From: Vibrio aestuarianus
GTDB lineage: Bacteria > Pseudomonadota > Gammaproteobacteria > Enterobacterales > Vibrionaceae
NCBI RefSeq assembly: GCF_012395185.1
Contig: NZ_JAAZTU010000016.1
Span: 1-64,000, forward strand
DNA length: 64,000 nucleotides
Direction: 5' to 3'
The notes under the pieces are model-generated. The model did not search any database. It was given only the letters and a program-made list of their open reading frames with translations, and was not told where the DNA came from. This document shows, piece by piece, positions 8,834-17,709 of the stretch (positions within the stretch are counted from its first letter, which is position 1; the number at the start of each line of letters is the position of its first letter). Position numbers and translations under genes: made by a program.

Positions 8834-9975
8834 TGAGGAAAATATTGCTTGTCGTTCCTCTCAGCACGGTTAAATGGGGGAATGAGAATACTGGTGGTGT
8901 CGATAGTGTTTGCCAACAAATTGTCCGTTTCTTGGCTGAAAATCCTCCTGATGGCTATATTTATGAAATACTTGCCATCAAGGTTGGAGTCTCAGATGTT
9001 GAACTTTTTAAAAAACAAAAGTTGCATGAACGCGTTACATTAACCTTTATTCCTAACAAAGGTAAAGTTCACGGGGTTAAGCTTCCTGGATTTCTTTTCC
9101 AAAATTATCATTTAAATAAAATCTGCAAGCGATTCAAGCCGGATATCGTCCATAGCCATCTATTGAGTTTACCTCTGTATCTACAAGCGGGAATCAAATC
9201 TGTAGTAACACTTCATTCATATGGAAAAATCGCAAGAACTCCAAGAGGGAAAATGAATGATATCTTGTTTGAACATATACTCCCACGTAGAACATTGCAT
9301 TTAGCTAATAAGATTACATGTGTTGGTGATATTCTTTGCGATGCAATAAGAGAAATATATCCAAATAAAATAATAAAAATCGGTAATCCTATTGATGATG
9401 CGTTTTTTAACGGTTGTAATGACAGGGGGGTAAACAATTCAACTCTCCGGTTAGTGACGTGCTCAATTATCACTCCGAGGAAACAAATTGACAAAATGAT
9501 AGAGCTTATGAGCGAATTATCTAAACATATAGATATAGAGCTTATTGTCATTGGACCCGGTGGAAGTGCATATTTAGCTGAATTAAAGCGTAAAGCATCC
9601 GATTTGATGATTGATAATAAAATGCATTGGTTAGGTTCTATGTCACAACCTGAAATTTTTGAACAGTATAAAAAGTCTGATGCTGCCATTTTTTTATCTA
9701 AAGAAGAAACTTTTGGATTAGCACCGTTAGAAATGTTAGCTACAGGTCTCCCCCTCATTTCTACCAGAGTCGGTATTTTAGATGAACAATATGCATTTTT
9801 TAAAGAAAGCGGTGTATTGTTTGTAGATCTAGAAAATGTCACTAATTCTGTAAAGGACTGCTTGGGTTTTTTAAATAAACCACATGAAATTGACCGAGAA
9901 TTATTGGCTAATCGATTTTCTGCAAATAGTATTGTTCAGCAGTATCAGAGTGTGTATCGGGAGTTAGAAAGGTGA
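8833..9975 (+). CDS. vpsD: Glycosyltransferase family 4 (GT-B)
   Basis: This is a retaining GT-B glycosyltransferase of about 380 residues. The N-terminal domain carries a ligand loop (NENTGGVDSV) and HSHLL near residue 108. The C-terminal nucleotide-sugar domain carries GPGG near residue 236 and the EX7E motif (EETFGLAPLE, about residue 292). It should add one sugar to the lipid-linked repeat unit on the cytoplasmic face. I prefer the ATG at 8833, or the ATG at 8830 that overlaps the vpsC stop, over the upstream ATG at 8791: MRKILLVVPLS is a normal GT4 beginning and AAGGAAGG precedes it. Donor and acceptor cannot be told. Base composition becomes visibly more AT-rich from here. Confidence 0.85.
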   Translation: MRKILLVVPLSTVKWGNENTGGVDSVCQQIVRFLAENPPDGYIYEILAIKVGVSDVELFKKQKLHERVTLTFIPNKGKVHGVKLPGFLFQNYHLNKICKRFKPDIVHSHLLSLPLYLQAGIKSVVTLHSYGKIARTPRGKMNDILFEHILPRRTLHLANKITCVGDILCDAIREIYPNKIIKIGNPIDDAFFNGCNDRGVNNSTLRLVTCSIITPRKQIDKMIELMSELSKHIDIELIVIGPGGSAYLAELKRKASDLMIDNKMHWLGSMSQPEIFEQYKKSDAAIFLSKEETFGLAPLEMLATGLPLISTRVGILDEQYAFFKESGVLFVDLENVTNSVKDCLGFLNKPHEIDRELLANRFSANSIVQQYQSVYRELER

Positions 9976-11396
9976 TCAATAAACTTTTCAAATACGCACC
10001 TGTACAACTATTCTCAGCACTAAGTCTATTTGTCCTGATTTCAATTCAAACTCGTTTTTTAACCCCTAAAGAGTATGGCTTATTAGCCATTCTGCTTGTT
10101 TTCTCCGAAGGTGCTAGATCCGTACTAATACAGTGGGTAAATAGTTGCCTAATCAGATTTTATTCAACTTCTGATGCGGATGTTAAGCCCAGCTTTCAAT
10201 CTCAAACCACCCGGTGGCTAATTTATAATTTATTAATATCTAGTGTCGTTATCGCTGGTTGTATGCAGGTGTTTTCTAATTTTTCTTGGGTCAATTTCTC
10301 TGCAATTTATGCATTACTTATCAGTAAAAGTATTTATATGTACCTAATCGAGTGTGCCAGAGTTGAAGAGCGAGTGTCGCTATACCGTCGCACAGTATTC
10401 TTGCAGGCAATGCTGGTTATGATCACTAGTTTTGTTATTCTAAATTGGCATGCACACATTTTGTCTGCAATTTTCGCATTAGTGTTGAGTTATTTTATCT
10501 CAATTATTATCGCTGGTTATAGTGGAAAAATTACTCTTAAATTAGATAAACCGATGCGTAAGGAAGTGCTTAATTATGGTATTCCTTTCATGGTCTCAGG
10601 TCTACTCGGCATTTTAGCGTCTCGAAGTGATAGAGTATTGGTAGCCACTCTTGCCAATTTAGAGCAAGCCGGCCTATATGCCGCCATTGCAAATTTACTG
10701 CTAGGTATCATGGCGCTTGTTTTTATGATTGTTGCACTACCATTATTTCCAGAGTTAACTAAAGTTGTTGATGATAAAGAGAAGCTCTATCAACAGCATC
10801 GCTATTATGGTGGTGTGTTATGCGCCTTAAGTCTACCTGCAACCATTGGAATTTGCTTACTTGCTTCTTCATTTGTGGAAGTGTTTTTGGGTAAATCCTA
10901 TCATGTAATGGATTTGAAAATATTCTACCTTTTAGCGTTTTCAGCTTGGTTTTTAAATATTAGAGGTCATTTTTTAGATCATGGTTTTCAATTTATATTG
11001 AAAACAAAATGGATGCCACTTTTGACATTCTGTACTTTGGTCACTCAAATGGTGCTCTCGTTCATCCTTATTCCCCAATATGGTGCCTTAGGTGCGGCAG
11101 GGAGTTTAGCTATCGCATTTTTTATCGGTGCAATATGCAGTCTTTGTATGGGAACATTCTTAGGCTACCGTTATCCATTACCTCAATGTTTACTCCAAAC
11201 AGTCATTGCATCTAGTATTATGTCATTAAGTATTTTTTGTGCTAAGTACTATGTGGCTGAATTTATTCCAGTAGTTAAATTGTTATTACTCGTTGCTGTT
11301 GGTTGTTTATCATATACTGGTGCTCATATCGTACTGAATAGCTTTTCTGTTCGAGGTCATTTCAATGATTGGAGAAGAAAACGTGCGAAGTGTTAA
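9972..11396 (+). CDS. vpsE: Polysaccharide flippase (Wzx/MATE-like)
   Basis: This 474-residue integral membrane protein has about twelve to fourteen hydrophobic helices and few long loops. It belongs to the MOP superfamily of lipid-linked oligosaccharide flippases. It begins with a short amphipathic helix and PVQLFSALSLFVL, and has the family-typical LNYGIPFMVSGLLG segment at about residue 200, the start of the second half. It should move the undecaprenyl-linked repeat to the periplasm for polymerisation by VpsF. The start is GTG at 9972, overlapping the vpsD stop by four bases (GTGA). It overlaps vpsF by 14 to 32 bases depending on the start used there. Confidence 0.85.
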   Translation: MINKLFKYAPVQLFSALSLFVLISIQTRFLTPKEYGLLAILLVFSEGARSVLIQWVNSCLIRFYSTSDADVKPSFQSQTTRWLIYNLLISSVVIAGCMQVFSNFSWVNFSAIYALLISKSIYMYLIECARVEERVSLYRRTVFLQAMLVMITSFVILNWHAHILSAIFALVLSYFISIIIAGYSGKITLKLDKPMRKEVLNYGIPFMVSGLLGILASRSDRVLVATLANLEQAGLYAAIANLLLGIMALVFMIVALPLFPELTKVVDDKEKLYQQHRYYGGVLCALSLPATIGICLLASSFVEVFLGKSYHVMDLKIFYLLAFSAWFLNIRGHFLDHGFQFILKTKWMPLLTFCTLVTQMVLSFILIPQYGALGAAGSLAIAFFIGAICSLCMGTFLGYRYPLPQCLLQTVIASSIMSLSIFCAKYYVAEFIPVVKLLLLVAVGCLSYTGAHIVLNSFSVRGHFNDWRRKRAKC

Positions 11397-12594
11397 TACC
11401 TATGTGCCTATTTTAATAGCGATCATAGCTTCTGTTTTTTTAGGTAGCTACCTTCTTGAGAACTTAGGAATTAATTATGTTTCGGATGGTGGTTCTGCGC
11501 TACTTAAAATACATTTGTATACATATATTATTTTCGGTATGTTTACTGTTTTAGCAATGAAATTTGGACCAACATGGTTTTGTGAACGACTTGGTTCATT
11601 TAATAAAATATGGTGGATTGCTATATTTTCTTTATCATTTGTCATTATATACGGATATTTCAGGCATGGAACGTCTGGAATGGCATACTTGATCAATACA
11701 TTTCTTGCTCCAATGTTGTTTATTCCTTTGCTTTCTAGCCTAGATGATTTTCAAAAAGATAAAGTTATTAATCTGATTTCATATTTGATATTGCTTAATT
11801 CAGTGATCGCAATTTTTGAATATTTAACAAGTTCTCGTGTTGTTGATGTTGACTTTCAGGCATTTTCATTCTTTCGTTCGAGTGCTCTGCTTACTCATCC
11901 ACTTAATAATGCATTGATTACGGCTAGCTTAGGGTTGTTAATATTTAAACGGACTTTATTGCCTGGTTTTCTTTACATATTGATTACTCTATTAGGTTTA
12001 TTCGCTTTTGGTGGGAGAGCAGCGTTAGTTATATTCTCATGTATGTTTATTTTGTATTGCATTCCAAGTGGTTGGAAGTTTATAACGACAGGGGTTAGAG
12101 GTGATAAAAGAAAGATAGCGTTATTTATGTTTTTAGGATATTTCGCTTTTATGTTCTTTGTCTTTATCATCGTTGGTTCTGGCATTACTGAAAGAATTAT
12201 GTCTAAACTTTATATTGATGGAAGCGCATCAGCGCGTATCGATGTATTTTTCCTTTTTGATCAATTGACAGTGTCGGAATGGATTTTTGGTGCTAGTCAC
12301 CGATTACTAGAGTCCATAGAGTTATATATAGGCATAAATGTTATTGAAAATTACTTTATAGGTTGGATTTTTACATTTGGTCTAATGGGGACTATTCCTT
12401 TATCAATATGTGTCTTTTTAACACTATATTATTTTGCTAAAAATGGAGATGTAGCATCTAGACTTGTTGTTGTTACATTTATGATTGTCGGTCTTACAAA
12501 TAATTCATTAACAACGAAGACTCCAGTTCTACTCTTACTTTTTAGTGTGTTGTATTTGAACTCTGTTAGAAAAACACAGGTTAATACTTATTAA
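11365..12594 (+). CDS. vpsF: Wzy-type polysaccharide polymerase
   Basis: This 409-residue membrane protein has about ten to twelve hydrophobic segments and a larger loop around residues 275-320, the usual shape of O-antigen/EPS polymerases. Sequence motifs are weak, as is normal for Wzy, but GGRAALVIFS and the GxxAR segment (GSASARIDVF) fit the WaaL/Wzy superfamily. It should join flipped repeat units in the periplasm. Two starts are possible: ATG at 11365, weakly preceded by GAGGT, and GTG at 11383, with GGAGAAG at good spacing. Both overlap vpsE. The gene is markedly AT-rich. A second WaaL/Wzy-like protein lies at 23416-24735, so the division of labour is open. Confidence 0.75.
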   Translation: MIGEENVRSVNTYVPILIAIIASVFLGSYLLENLGINYVSDGGSALLKIHLYTYIIFGMFTVLAMKFGPTWFCERLGSFNKIWWIAIFSLSFVIIYGYFRHGTSGMAYLINTFLAPMLFIPLLSSLDDFQKDKVINLISYLILLNSVIAIFEYLTSSRVVDVDFQAFSFFRSSALLTHPLNNALITASLGLLIFKRTLLPGFLYILITLLGLFAFGGRAALVIFSCMFILYCIPSGWKFITTGVRGDKRKIALFMFLGYFAFMFFVFIIVGSGITERIMSKLYIDGSASARIDVFFLFDQLTVSEWIFGASHRLLESIELYIGINVIENYFIGWIFTFGLMGTIPLSICVFLTLYYFAKNGDVASRLVVVTFMIVGLTNNSLTTKTPVLLLLFSVLYLNSVRKTQVNTY

Positions 12595-12623
12595 TAATCA
12601 AAATATCAGGAGCTAGACTTTTA

Positions 12624-13112
12624 ATGCCTAATGCTATCTTTTTCTATCGAATTTCTAGGTGGCTCTATCTTAAGAAAGTTCCATTTTTACCAAAGCTACT
12701 TCAGCTCGTTATATTCATATTATACAACTCGAAAGTTCCACCAGATGCAGATATTGGTAAAGGATCGTTTCTAGTCGTAAAAGGTGTTGCTGTTGTTATT
12801 ATTAATGGCGCAAAAATCGGCAAGCGCTGTCGGATAGGTATTGGCTGTAGAGTCGTTGGAAAAGGTCCATATAAAAAGGTTCCAGTTATCGGAAATGATG
12901 TTTTCTTAGGTCCAGGTTGTGTAATTGTTGGGCCCGTGATTATTGAAGATAATGTGGTCGTTGCGCCTAACTCTGTTGTCACAAAAAGTGTACCGAAGGG
13001 TTCTATTGTTGCTGGTGTTCCAGCCAAAATCATTGGCAATGTGTCTAATTTAGATTATGACATTTTGAAGAATGAGAGCTATTTAGATGACAATGCACCT
13101 TTTATGAACTAA
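12624..13112 (+). CDS. vpsG: Hexapeptide-repeat acetyltransferase, serine acetyltransferase-like
   Basis: This 162-residue left-handed beta-helix protein has a short N-terminal helical region with two hydrophobic stretches and hexapeptide turns from about residue 50. It ends with the family-typical VAPNSVVTKSVPKGSIVAGVPAKIIG-type turn. It should O-acetylate a sugar or the lipid-linked repeat, using acetyl-CoA in the cytoplasm. An AGGAG ribosome site lies 10 bases before the ATG. It is the second such enzyme in the operon after vpsC, matching the two found in V. cholerae as I recall. Which hydroxyl each modifies is unknown. Confidence 0.85.
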   Translation: MPNAIFFYRISRWLYLKKVPFLPKLLQLVIFILYNSKVPPDADIGKGSFLVVKGVAVVIINGAKIGKRCRIGIGCRVVGKGPYKKVPVIGNDVFLGPGCVIVGPVIIEDNVVVAPNSVVTKSVPKGSIVAGVPAKIIGNVSNLDYDILKNESYLDDNAPFMN

Positions 13113-13129
13113 TTTGAGGTTGTGAGATT

Positions 13130-14476
13130 ATGTTTTTAAGTAAAATATATAGAAATTCCCCTTTATTAATTCAGAACCTTCTTCTTAGTTGCCGGGCTAT
13201 TATTAGGAAGTTTATTAGAGAAAATGGACATCAACAGTCATTAACTCGAGAATTATTACAGCATGATTATAATAATGATCTTTTGAAACGATATAGCGAA
13301 CTTCAATTGGAATTAGCGTTAAAAAATGCATTGAAAGCTAAGTTTTATAAAGATCGTGTAAAAACCATTTCAGAAAGTGAAGGGTTAGCACATTTTCCAA
13401 TGATTAATAAAAATGAAGTTAGAAATTGTGCTGAAGATTTTATTAATTCCACAGAAAAAACGACACCGATTAAAGGTGCAACCAGTGGGACGACTGGTAC
13501 ACCTTTGTCAATTAGTCAAAATGTGGAATCCGTGATTCGTGAGCAAGCTTTTGTTGCAAGGCATCTTCAGTGGGCCGGATATAAAAAAGGTGACAAACGT
13601 GCTTGGATCCGTGGTGATATGATCGTGCCAATGGAGCAAAAAGGAGCCCCTTTCTGGCGTTATTCATGGTTTGAAAATATGATCATGTTATCTTCATTTC
13701 ATATGACTCAACAAGCTTTACCGCTATACATCAAGGCAATGGTTGATTTTGGAGTAGACATAATTCAAGCCTATCCATCGTCGATTGTTGCTTTGGCTAA
13801 ATATTTAGAGTCTAAGAATGAATATTATCCTTCCAATATTAAATCAGTGATTACATCATCAGAATCTTTGTCTGATGATGACCGTAAAGTCATTGAGGAA
13901 CGATTTAAATGCAAAGTGTTCGATTGGTATGGACTTTTTGAAAGGGTTGCTGCAATTGCTAATTGTGAGCATGGTCGTTACCACGTTCTCACCGATTACT
14001 CGCAGGTTGAATTTTTAGATGCAGGAAATGGTACTCATGAAATTGTTGGCACTAATTTCAATAATAGCTACTTTCCTCTAGTTAGATACAAAACTGGTGA
14101 CCATGTCGTACTGTCTGACGAGAAGCAGTGTCCATGTGGGAGATTCTATCCAATAATTAAACGAATTGAAGGCCGAGTTGGTGATTATTTACTTGGCGAA
14201 GATGGACAAAAAATACATATCCTGAATCACATACCGAAAGGGATTGATGGTTTATTAGCTTGTCAATTTGTTCAACACAAGGCCCAAGAAGTTGAAGTTT
14301 GGACAGTTAGAGACGAATCAATATTTGGCACTTTGCAAGAGAACCAATTGATTAGCAACACCAAAGAGCGCTTAGGTGAAAGAATGAACATCATCGTAAA
14401 ATATGTTGATGCATTGCCTAGAACAAAAAATGGGAAAATTAGACAAGCGATATGTAATGTCAAGGATGTGAAGTGA
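13130..14476 (+). CDS. vpsH: CapK/PaaK-like adenylate-forming enzyme
   Basis: This 448-residue protein is related to phenylacetate-CoA ligase. The ATP-binding loop is visible as GATSGTTGTPLS (about residues 118-129). YGLFERVA near residue 265 follows the pattern of the A5 motif, and a cysteine pair (CPCGR, about residue 339) with CEHG suggests the zinc site of PaaK enzymes. The C-terminal lid ends with LPRTKNGKIRQA, carrying the conserved lysine. Such enzymes activate a carboxylate with ATP and pass it to CoA or an amine. In this operon the carboxylate could be a hexuronic acid or an amino acid; that step is inference. The stop overlaps vpsI by four bases (GTGA). Confidence 0.8.
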   Translation: MFLSKIYRNSPLLIQNLLLSCRAIIRKFIRENGHQQSLTRELLQHDYNNDLLKRYSELQLELALKNALKAKFYKDRVKTISESEGLAHFPMINKNEVRNCAEDFINSTEKTTPIKGATSGTTGTPLSISQNVESVIREQAFVARHLQWAGYKKGDKRAWIRGDMIVPMEQKGAPFWRYSWFENMIMLSSFHMTQQALPLYIKAMVDFGVDIIQAYPSSIVALAKYLESKNEYYPSNIKSVITSSESLSDDDRKVIEERFKCKVFDWYGLFERVAAIANCEHGRYHVLTDYSQVEFLDAGNGTHEIVGTNFNNSYFPLVRYKTGDHVVLSDEKQCPCGRFYPIIKRIEGRVGDYLLGEDGQKIHILNHIPKGIDGLLACQFVQHKAQEVEVWTVRDESIFGTLQENQLISNTKERLGERMNIIVKYVDALPRTKNGKIRQAICNVKDVK

Positions 14477-15552
14477 AACAAAAAATAAATTTAACCGTAG
14501 CGACGGATCTAAATGGCCAAGGTGGGATTGCAACGGTCTTAAATGTATACAAAGAATCTGGTTTCTTTGCTAATAACAACGTCAAATTAATTTCAACACA
14601 TTCTACTAAAAATAGATTCGGAAAAATTGGGGCATTTGCATTATTCCTATTAGCAACGATAAAGTTGATCTCATATTTTATATTTTACGATATTGGTCTA
14701 GTTCACATCCATATGGCTTCCAGAGGCAGTTATCAGCGCAAGTCTCTTCTTATTAGGATAGCTAAAGCTTTTAAAGCTAAAGTTATATTACATTTACATG
14801 GTGCTGAATTTAGAGACTTTTATGCCAATGAATGTGATGAACGCAAACAAGCCCATATCAGACATACTTTTGAAATTTGTGATGTCGTTATTGTCTTATC
14901 AACACACTGGCTTGCTTGGGCAAATGAAACGTTAAGCAAAAGTGACCATGTAAAAGTTCTTTACAATGCTGTTCCATCTCTTCGGTTACAGCGTTCGAAT
15001 GCCCAACCAGGAGTCATAGCTTTTTTAGGTAGAGTTGGGCCTCGTAAAGGTGCATTGGATCTTCTTCATGCCTTTAAAATAGTTAAAGAGGTTTGCCCTC
15101 ATGCGTTGCTGAAAATGGCTGGTGATGGAAATATCGCAGAATATAAGCAGGAAGCGAAAACGTTGGGTATTGATGATTCTGTAGAGTTTCTAGGTTGGAT
15201 AAGTGGCCCTGGGAAAATGGAGCTGCTAGAAATAACTGATGTTTATTGCTTACCGAGTTATAACGAAGGATTTCCTATGGGGATCTTGGAAGCGATGTCC
15301 GCTGAAATTGCTGTAGTATCAAGTTATGCTGGCGGTATTCCAGATGCCATTACAAACAATATTGATGGCTTGTTGGTTGAGGCAGGTGATATTTATAACT
15401 TATCTCAAGCTTTAATATCTCTTATTAATAATCGAGATATTAATCGCCAATTCGTCATTTCAGCTAAGAGTAAATTCGAAGATAGATTTTCAATAAAAGC
15501 AATTATTCCCCAGCTACAAAATATTTATAAAGAAGTATTGGATACAGAGTAA
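14473..15552 (+). CDS. vpsI: Glycosyltransferase family 4 (GT-B)
   Basis: This 359-residue GT4 enzyme has the N-terminal acceptor loop GQGGIATV, HLHGAEF near residue 103, a linker, and a donor domain beginning GVIAFLGRVGPRKG (about residue 182). The EX7E motif is in YNEGFPMGILEAM (about residue 265). It should add a second sugar to the lipid-linked repeat at the cytoplasmic face. The GTG start at 14473 overlaps the vpsH stop and is preceded by AAGGA. The stop overlaps the vpsJ start by one base (TAATG). The sugar donor cannot be deduced. Confidence 0.87.
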   Translation: MKQKINLTVATDLNGQGGIATVLNVYKESGFFANNNVKLISTHSTKNRFGKIGAFALFLLATIKLISYFIFYDIGLVHIHMASRGSYQRKSLLIRIAKAFKAKVILHLHGAEFRDFYANECDERKQAHIRHTFEICDVVIVLSTHWLAWANETLSKSDHVKVLYNAVPSLRLQRSNAQPGVIAFLGRVGPRKGALDLLHAFKIVKEVCPHALLKMAGDGNIAEYKQEAKTLGIDDSVEFLGWISGPGKMELLEITDVYCLPSYNEGFPMGILEAMSAEIAVVSSYAGGIPDAITNNIDGLLVEAGDIYNLSQALISLINNRDINRQFVISAKSKFEDRFSIKAIIPQLQNIYKEVLDTE

Positions 15553-16718
15553 TGAAAAAAATAGCGGAGATACAAAATATTATTTTTGAGCAAGCTAAGT
15601 CTCATCAGTTTGCGGGGTACGATCCATTTGATGGTTTAAATTCACGTTGGTTTAACACATTTCCATCACTTCGCGACTCTTTGATAGGCCTTTGTTGGAT
15701 TCAATTTTTTAAACGTTCTCCTATTAATATGCGTCCGATTCTAGGTGTACCTGAAGGGCGTAATCCTAAAGGAGTTGCTCTATTTATTCTGGGTATGTTG
15801 GAGCAATATAAGGTAACGGGAGATAAAGCATTATTGATTGAAGCCGAATCACTTGCTAACTGGTTAGTGACTCAGTGTTGTGACAAAGCACAATGGGGCA
15901 CCGCTTGCTGGGGCTACCATTTTGATTGGAAAGCGAGAGCTTTTTTTGTACCTAAAGGTAAACCTAATGTCATTACGACTATCTATGTCAGTCGTGCTCT
16001 TTATGATTTGGGGACTCATTTAGGACGTCAAGACTTAATGGATATCGCGTTAAGCAGTGCAGATTTCATCGTTAATCATTTATACACAAAGCTGGAAGCG
16101 AGACAGTTTTTTGCTTACATCCCTGGAGAGATGGCATTTGTTCATAATGCCAGTTTGTGGGGAGCTGCCTGGGTTGCATTTGTTGCTAGTAAAACTGGCA
16201 ATGAATATTATGCTGAGCTTGCGTTAAAAGTAGCATCTCAAAGTGTCAAAGAACAGGTTTCTAATGGTAGTTGGGTTTATGGTGATAGGCATCATCATCA
16301 ATTTATTGATGGGTTCCATACTGGGTATAATCTTGAAGCACTCTATGAAATTAAAAAATCTTTAGATACAAATATATTTGATAGCGCTATAGAATTAGGG
16401 CTTACATATTATAAAAATAATTTTTTCGAGTCGGATGGTACTGCTAAGTATTATGATAATAACCGCTATCCACTAGATCCACACTCAGTGGCACAAGGCA
16501 TTATTACGCTACTCAAAGTTGGAAAAAAGAAAGAAGATAAGGAATTAGCTGGGAAAATCATTAATAAAGCAATTGATGACTTATATATTGAAAGTAAACA
16601 GCATTTTCTTTATCAAAAAACTCAACGTTTCGAAAATAAAATAAATTATATCCGTTGGACGCAAGCATGGATGTACTACTCATTTTCTCTTTATCTAAAG
16701 GAACTCAGTGGTGATTAG
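15552..16718 (+). CDS. vpsJ: VpsJ-like alpha/alpha-toroid protein, function unknown
   Basis: This 388-residue cytosolic-looking protein has no signal peptide or membrane segment. It is rich in paired helices with aromatic and histidine-rich loops (WGTACWGYHFDWKA, HHHQFIDGFHTGYN), the signature of an (alpha/alpha)6 barrel as found in glycoside hydrolases of several families and in glucuronyl C5-epimerases. Family membership beyond the fold is uncertain. Because VpsA/VpsB make a ManNAcA precursor while V. cholerae VPS, as I recall, contains L-GulNAcA, its C5 epimer, an epimerase role is a testable idea. A processing hydrolase is the alternative. It overlaps vpsI by one base and the acyltransferase gene by 8 to 11 bases. 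Confidence 0.65.
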   Translation: MKKIAEIQNIIFEQAKSHQFAGYDPFDGLNSRWFNTFPSLRDSLIGLCWIQFFKRSPINMRPILGVPEGRNPKGVALFILGMLEQYKVTGDKALLIEAESLANWLVTQCCDKAQWGTACWGYHFDWKARAFFVPKGKPNVITTIYVSRALYDLGTHLGRQDLMDIALSSADFIVNHLYTKLEARQFFAYIPGEMAFVHNASLWGAAWVAFVASKTGNEYYAELALKVASQSVKEQVSNGSWVYGDRHHHQFIDGFHTGYNLEALYEIKKSLDTNIFDSAIELGLTYYKNNFFESDGTAKYYDNNRYPLDPHSVAQGIITLLKVGKKKEDKELAGKIINKAIDDLYIESKQHFLYQKTQRFENKINYIRWTQAWMYYSFSLYLKELSGD

Positions 16719-17709
16719 AGACTTTAAAATAGATAATGCGAAGGGAATTGGTATTTTATTGGTTGTTTTCGGTCATTGTTTGTGGGTGAGTGAAGATATA
16801 CTAACGTTGATTTACTCCTTTCATATGCCATTGTTTTTCATGATATCTGGCTTTCTTTCGATTAATTCATTGACGACGTATAAAAAAATATTGAGTAGAT
16901 TGTTTTTGCCCTTTATCTTTTTCTACTTGGTGTCTTACTTGTCATGGTTGCCTTTAAACCTCTTTGGTAATGGTGGTGCATCACAAGTAGATTGGTACTT
17001 GCCTCTCAAAGAGTTGCTCTTGTTACAACGTGATAAATTGCAGATCAATGGTGTGCTATGGTTTTTCCCTGCGTTAATTGTAGTGTCAGTTGTTGATTGC
17101 TGTTTTAAAGATAAACGCTATGATTGGTTAGGAGTAGCTATCTTTCTACTTCTTACATTGATTATTTCAATTTATGATCTAGATGAGGTTAGTCTGTATT
17201 GGTGCTTAGATGTATCAGTCGTATCAGGGCTATACTTCTTTATAGGAAGAGTTATAAAAAGGAAGAATGTTTTAGATGCTTCAATATTTATGGGGAGCTC
17301 AAAATACACTTTATTGATCGTTGCATCTTTGTTTTTTATTTTTTTGAGTATGCTGAATTCAAAAGTAGACATTAGATCATTAATTTTTGGCGATCACCTT
17401 TCACTTTTTCTAATCAATGCATTATTGGGTTCTCTGATTACATACTTAATATCTTGTATTATAGGGAATTCAAAAACCTTACAGTTTTTATCTATTGCAT
17501 CTATTACAATATTCCCATTGCATTTAATTGTATTAAGGTTTCTTCATGCTTTCGAAAAGGTCTTTTTTCGAAATTCATCCTTTGAATTTTTTTTACCGTT
17601 AATAAATACATTGGTTGCGATATTGATTTGTAGTGTTATTCATGTTTTTTTAAATAAATATTTTGGTTTTTTATTAGGAAGAGGTTATGGAAAGCGAGTT
17701 ACTAAATAA
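16708..17709 (+). CDS. Membrane acyltransferase, family 3
   Basis: This 333-residue protein has about ten hydrophobic helices and the acyltransferase-3 hallmarks near the N terminus: an IDNAKGIGILLVVFGH segment with the catalytic-type histidine (about residue 22), then SFHMPLFFMISGF. These enzymes move acetyl or other acyl groups across the membrane onto sugars (WecH, OafA types). It begins with GTG codons at 16708 or 16711, with AAAGGA upstream, inside the end of vpsJ. It overlaps the start of vpsK by 23 bases. I do not recall such a gene between vpsJ and vpsK in V. cholerae, so it may be an extra decoration enzyme. It is very AT-rich. Confidence 0.85.
   Translation: MVIRDFKIDNAKGIGILLVVFGHCLWVSEDILTLIYSFHMPLFFMISGFLSINSLTTYKKILSRLFLPFIFFYLVSYLSWLPLNLFGNGGASQVDWYLPLKELLLLQRDKLQINGVLWFFPALIVVSVVDCCFKDKRYDWLGVAIFLLLTLIISIYDLDEVSLYWCLDVSVVSGLYFFIGRVIKRKNVLDASIFMGSSKYTLLIVASLFFIFLSMLNSKVDIRSLIFGDHLSLFLINALLGSLITYLISCIIGNSKTLQFLSIASITIFPLHLIVLRFLHAFEKVFFRNSSFEFFLPLINTLVAILICSVIHVFLNKYFGFLLGRGYGKRVTK

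Noticed and set aside
9213-9842. 209-codon antisense frame within vpsD
   Set aside because: No ribosome site, no recognisable protein, and it lies fully inside a clear glycosyltransferase gene.
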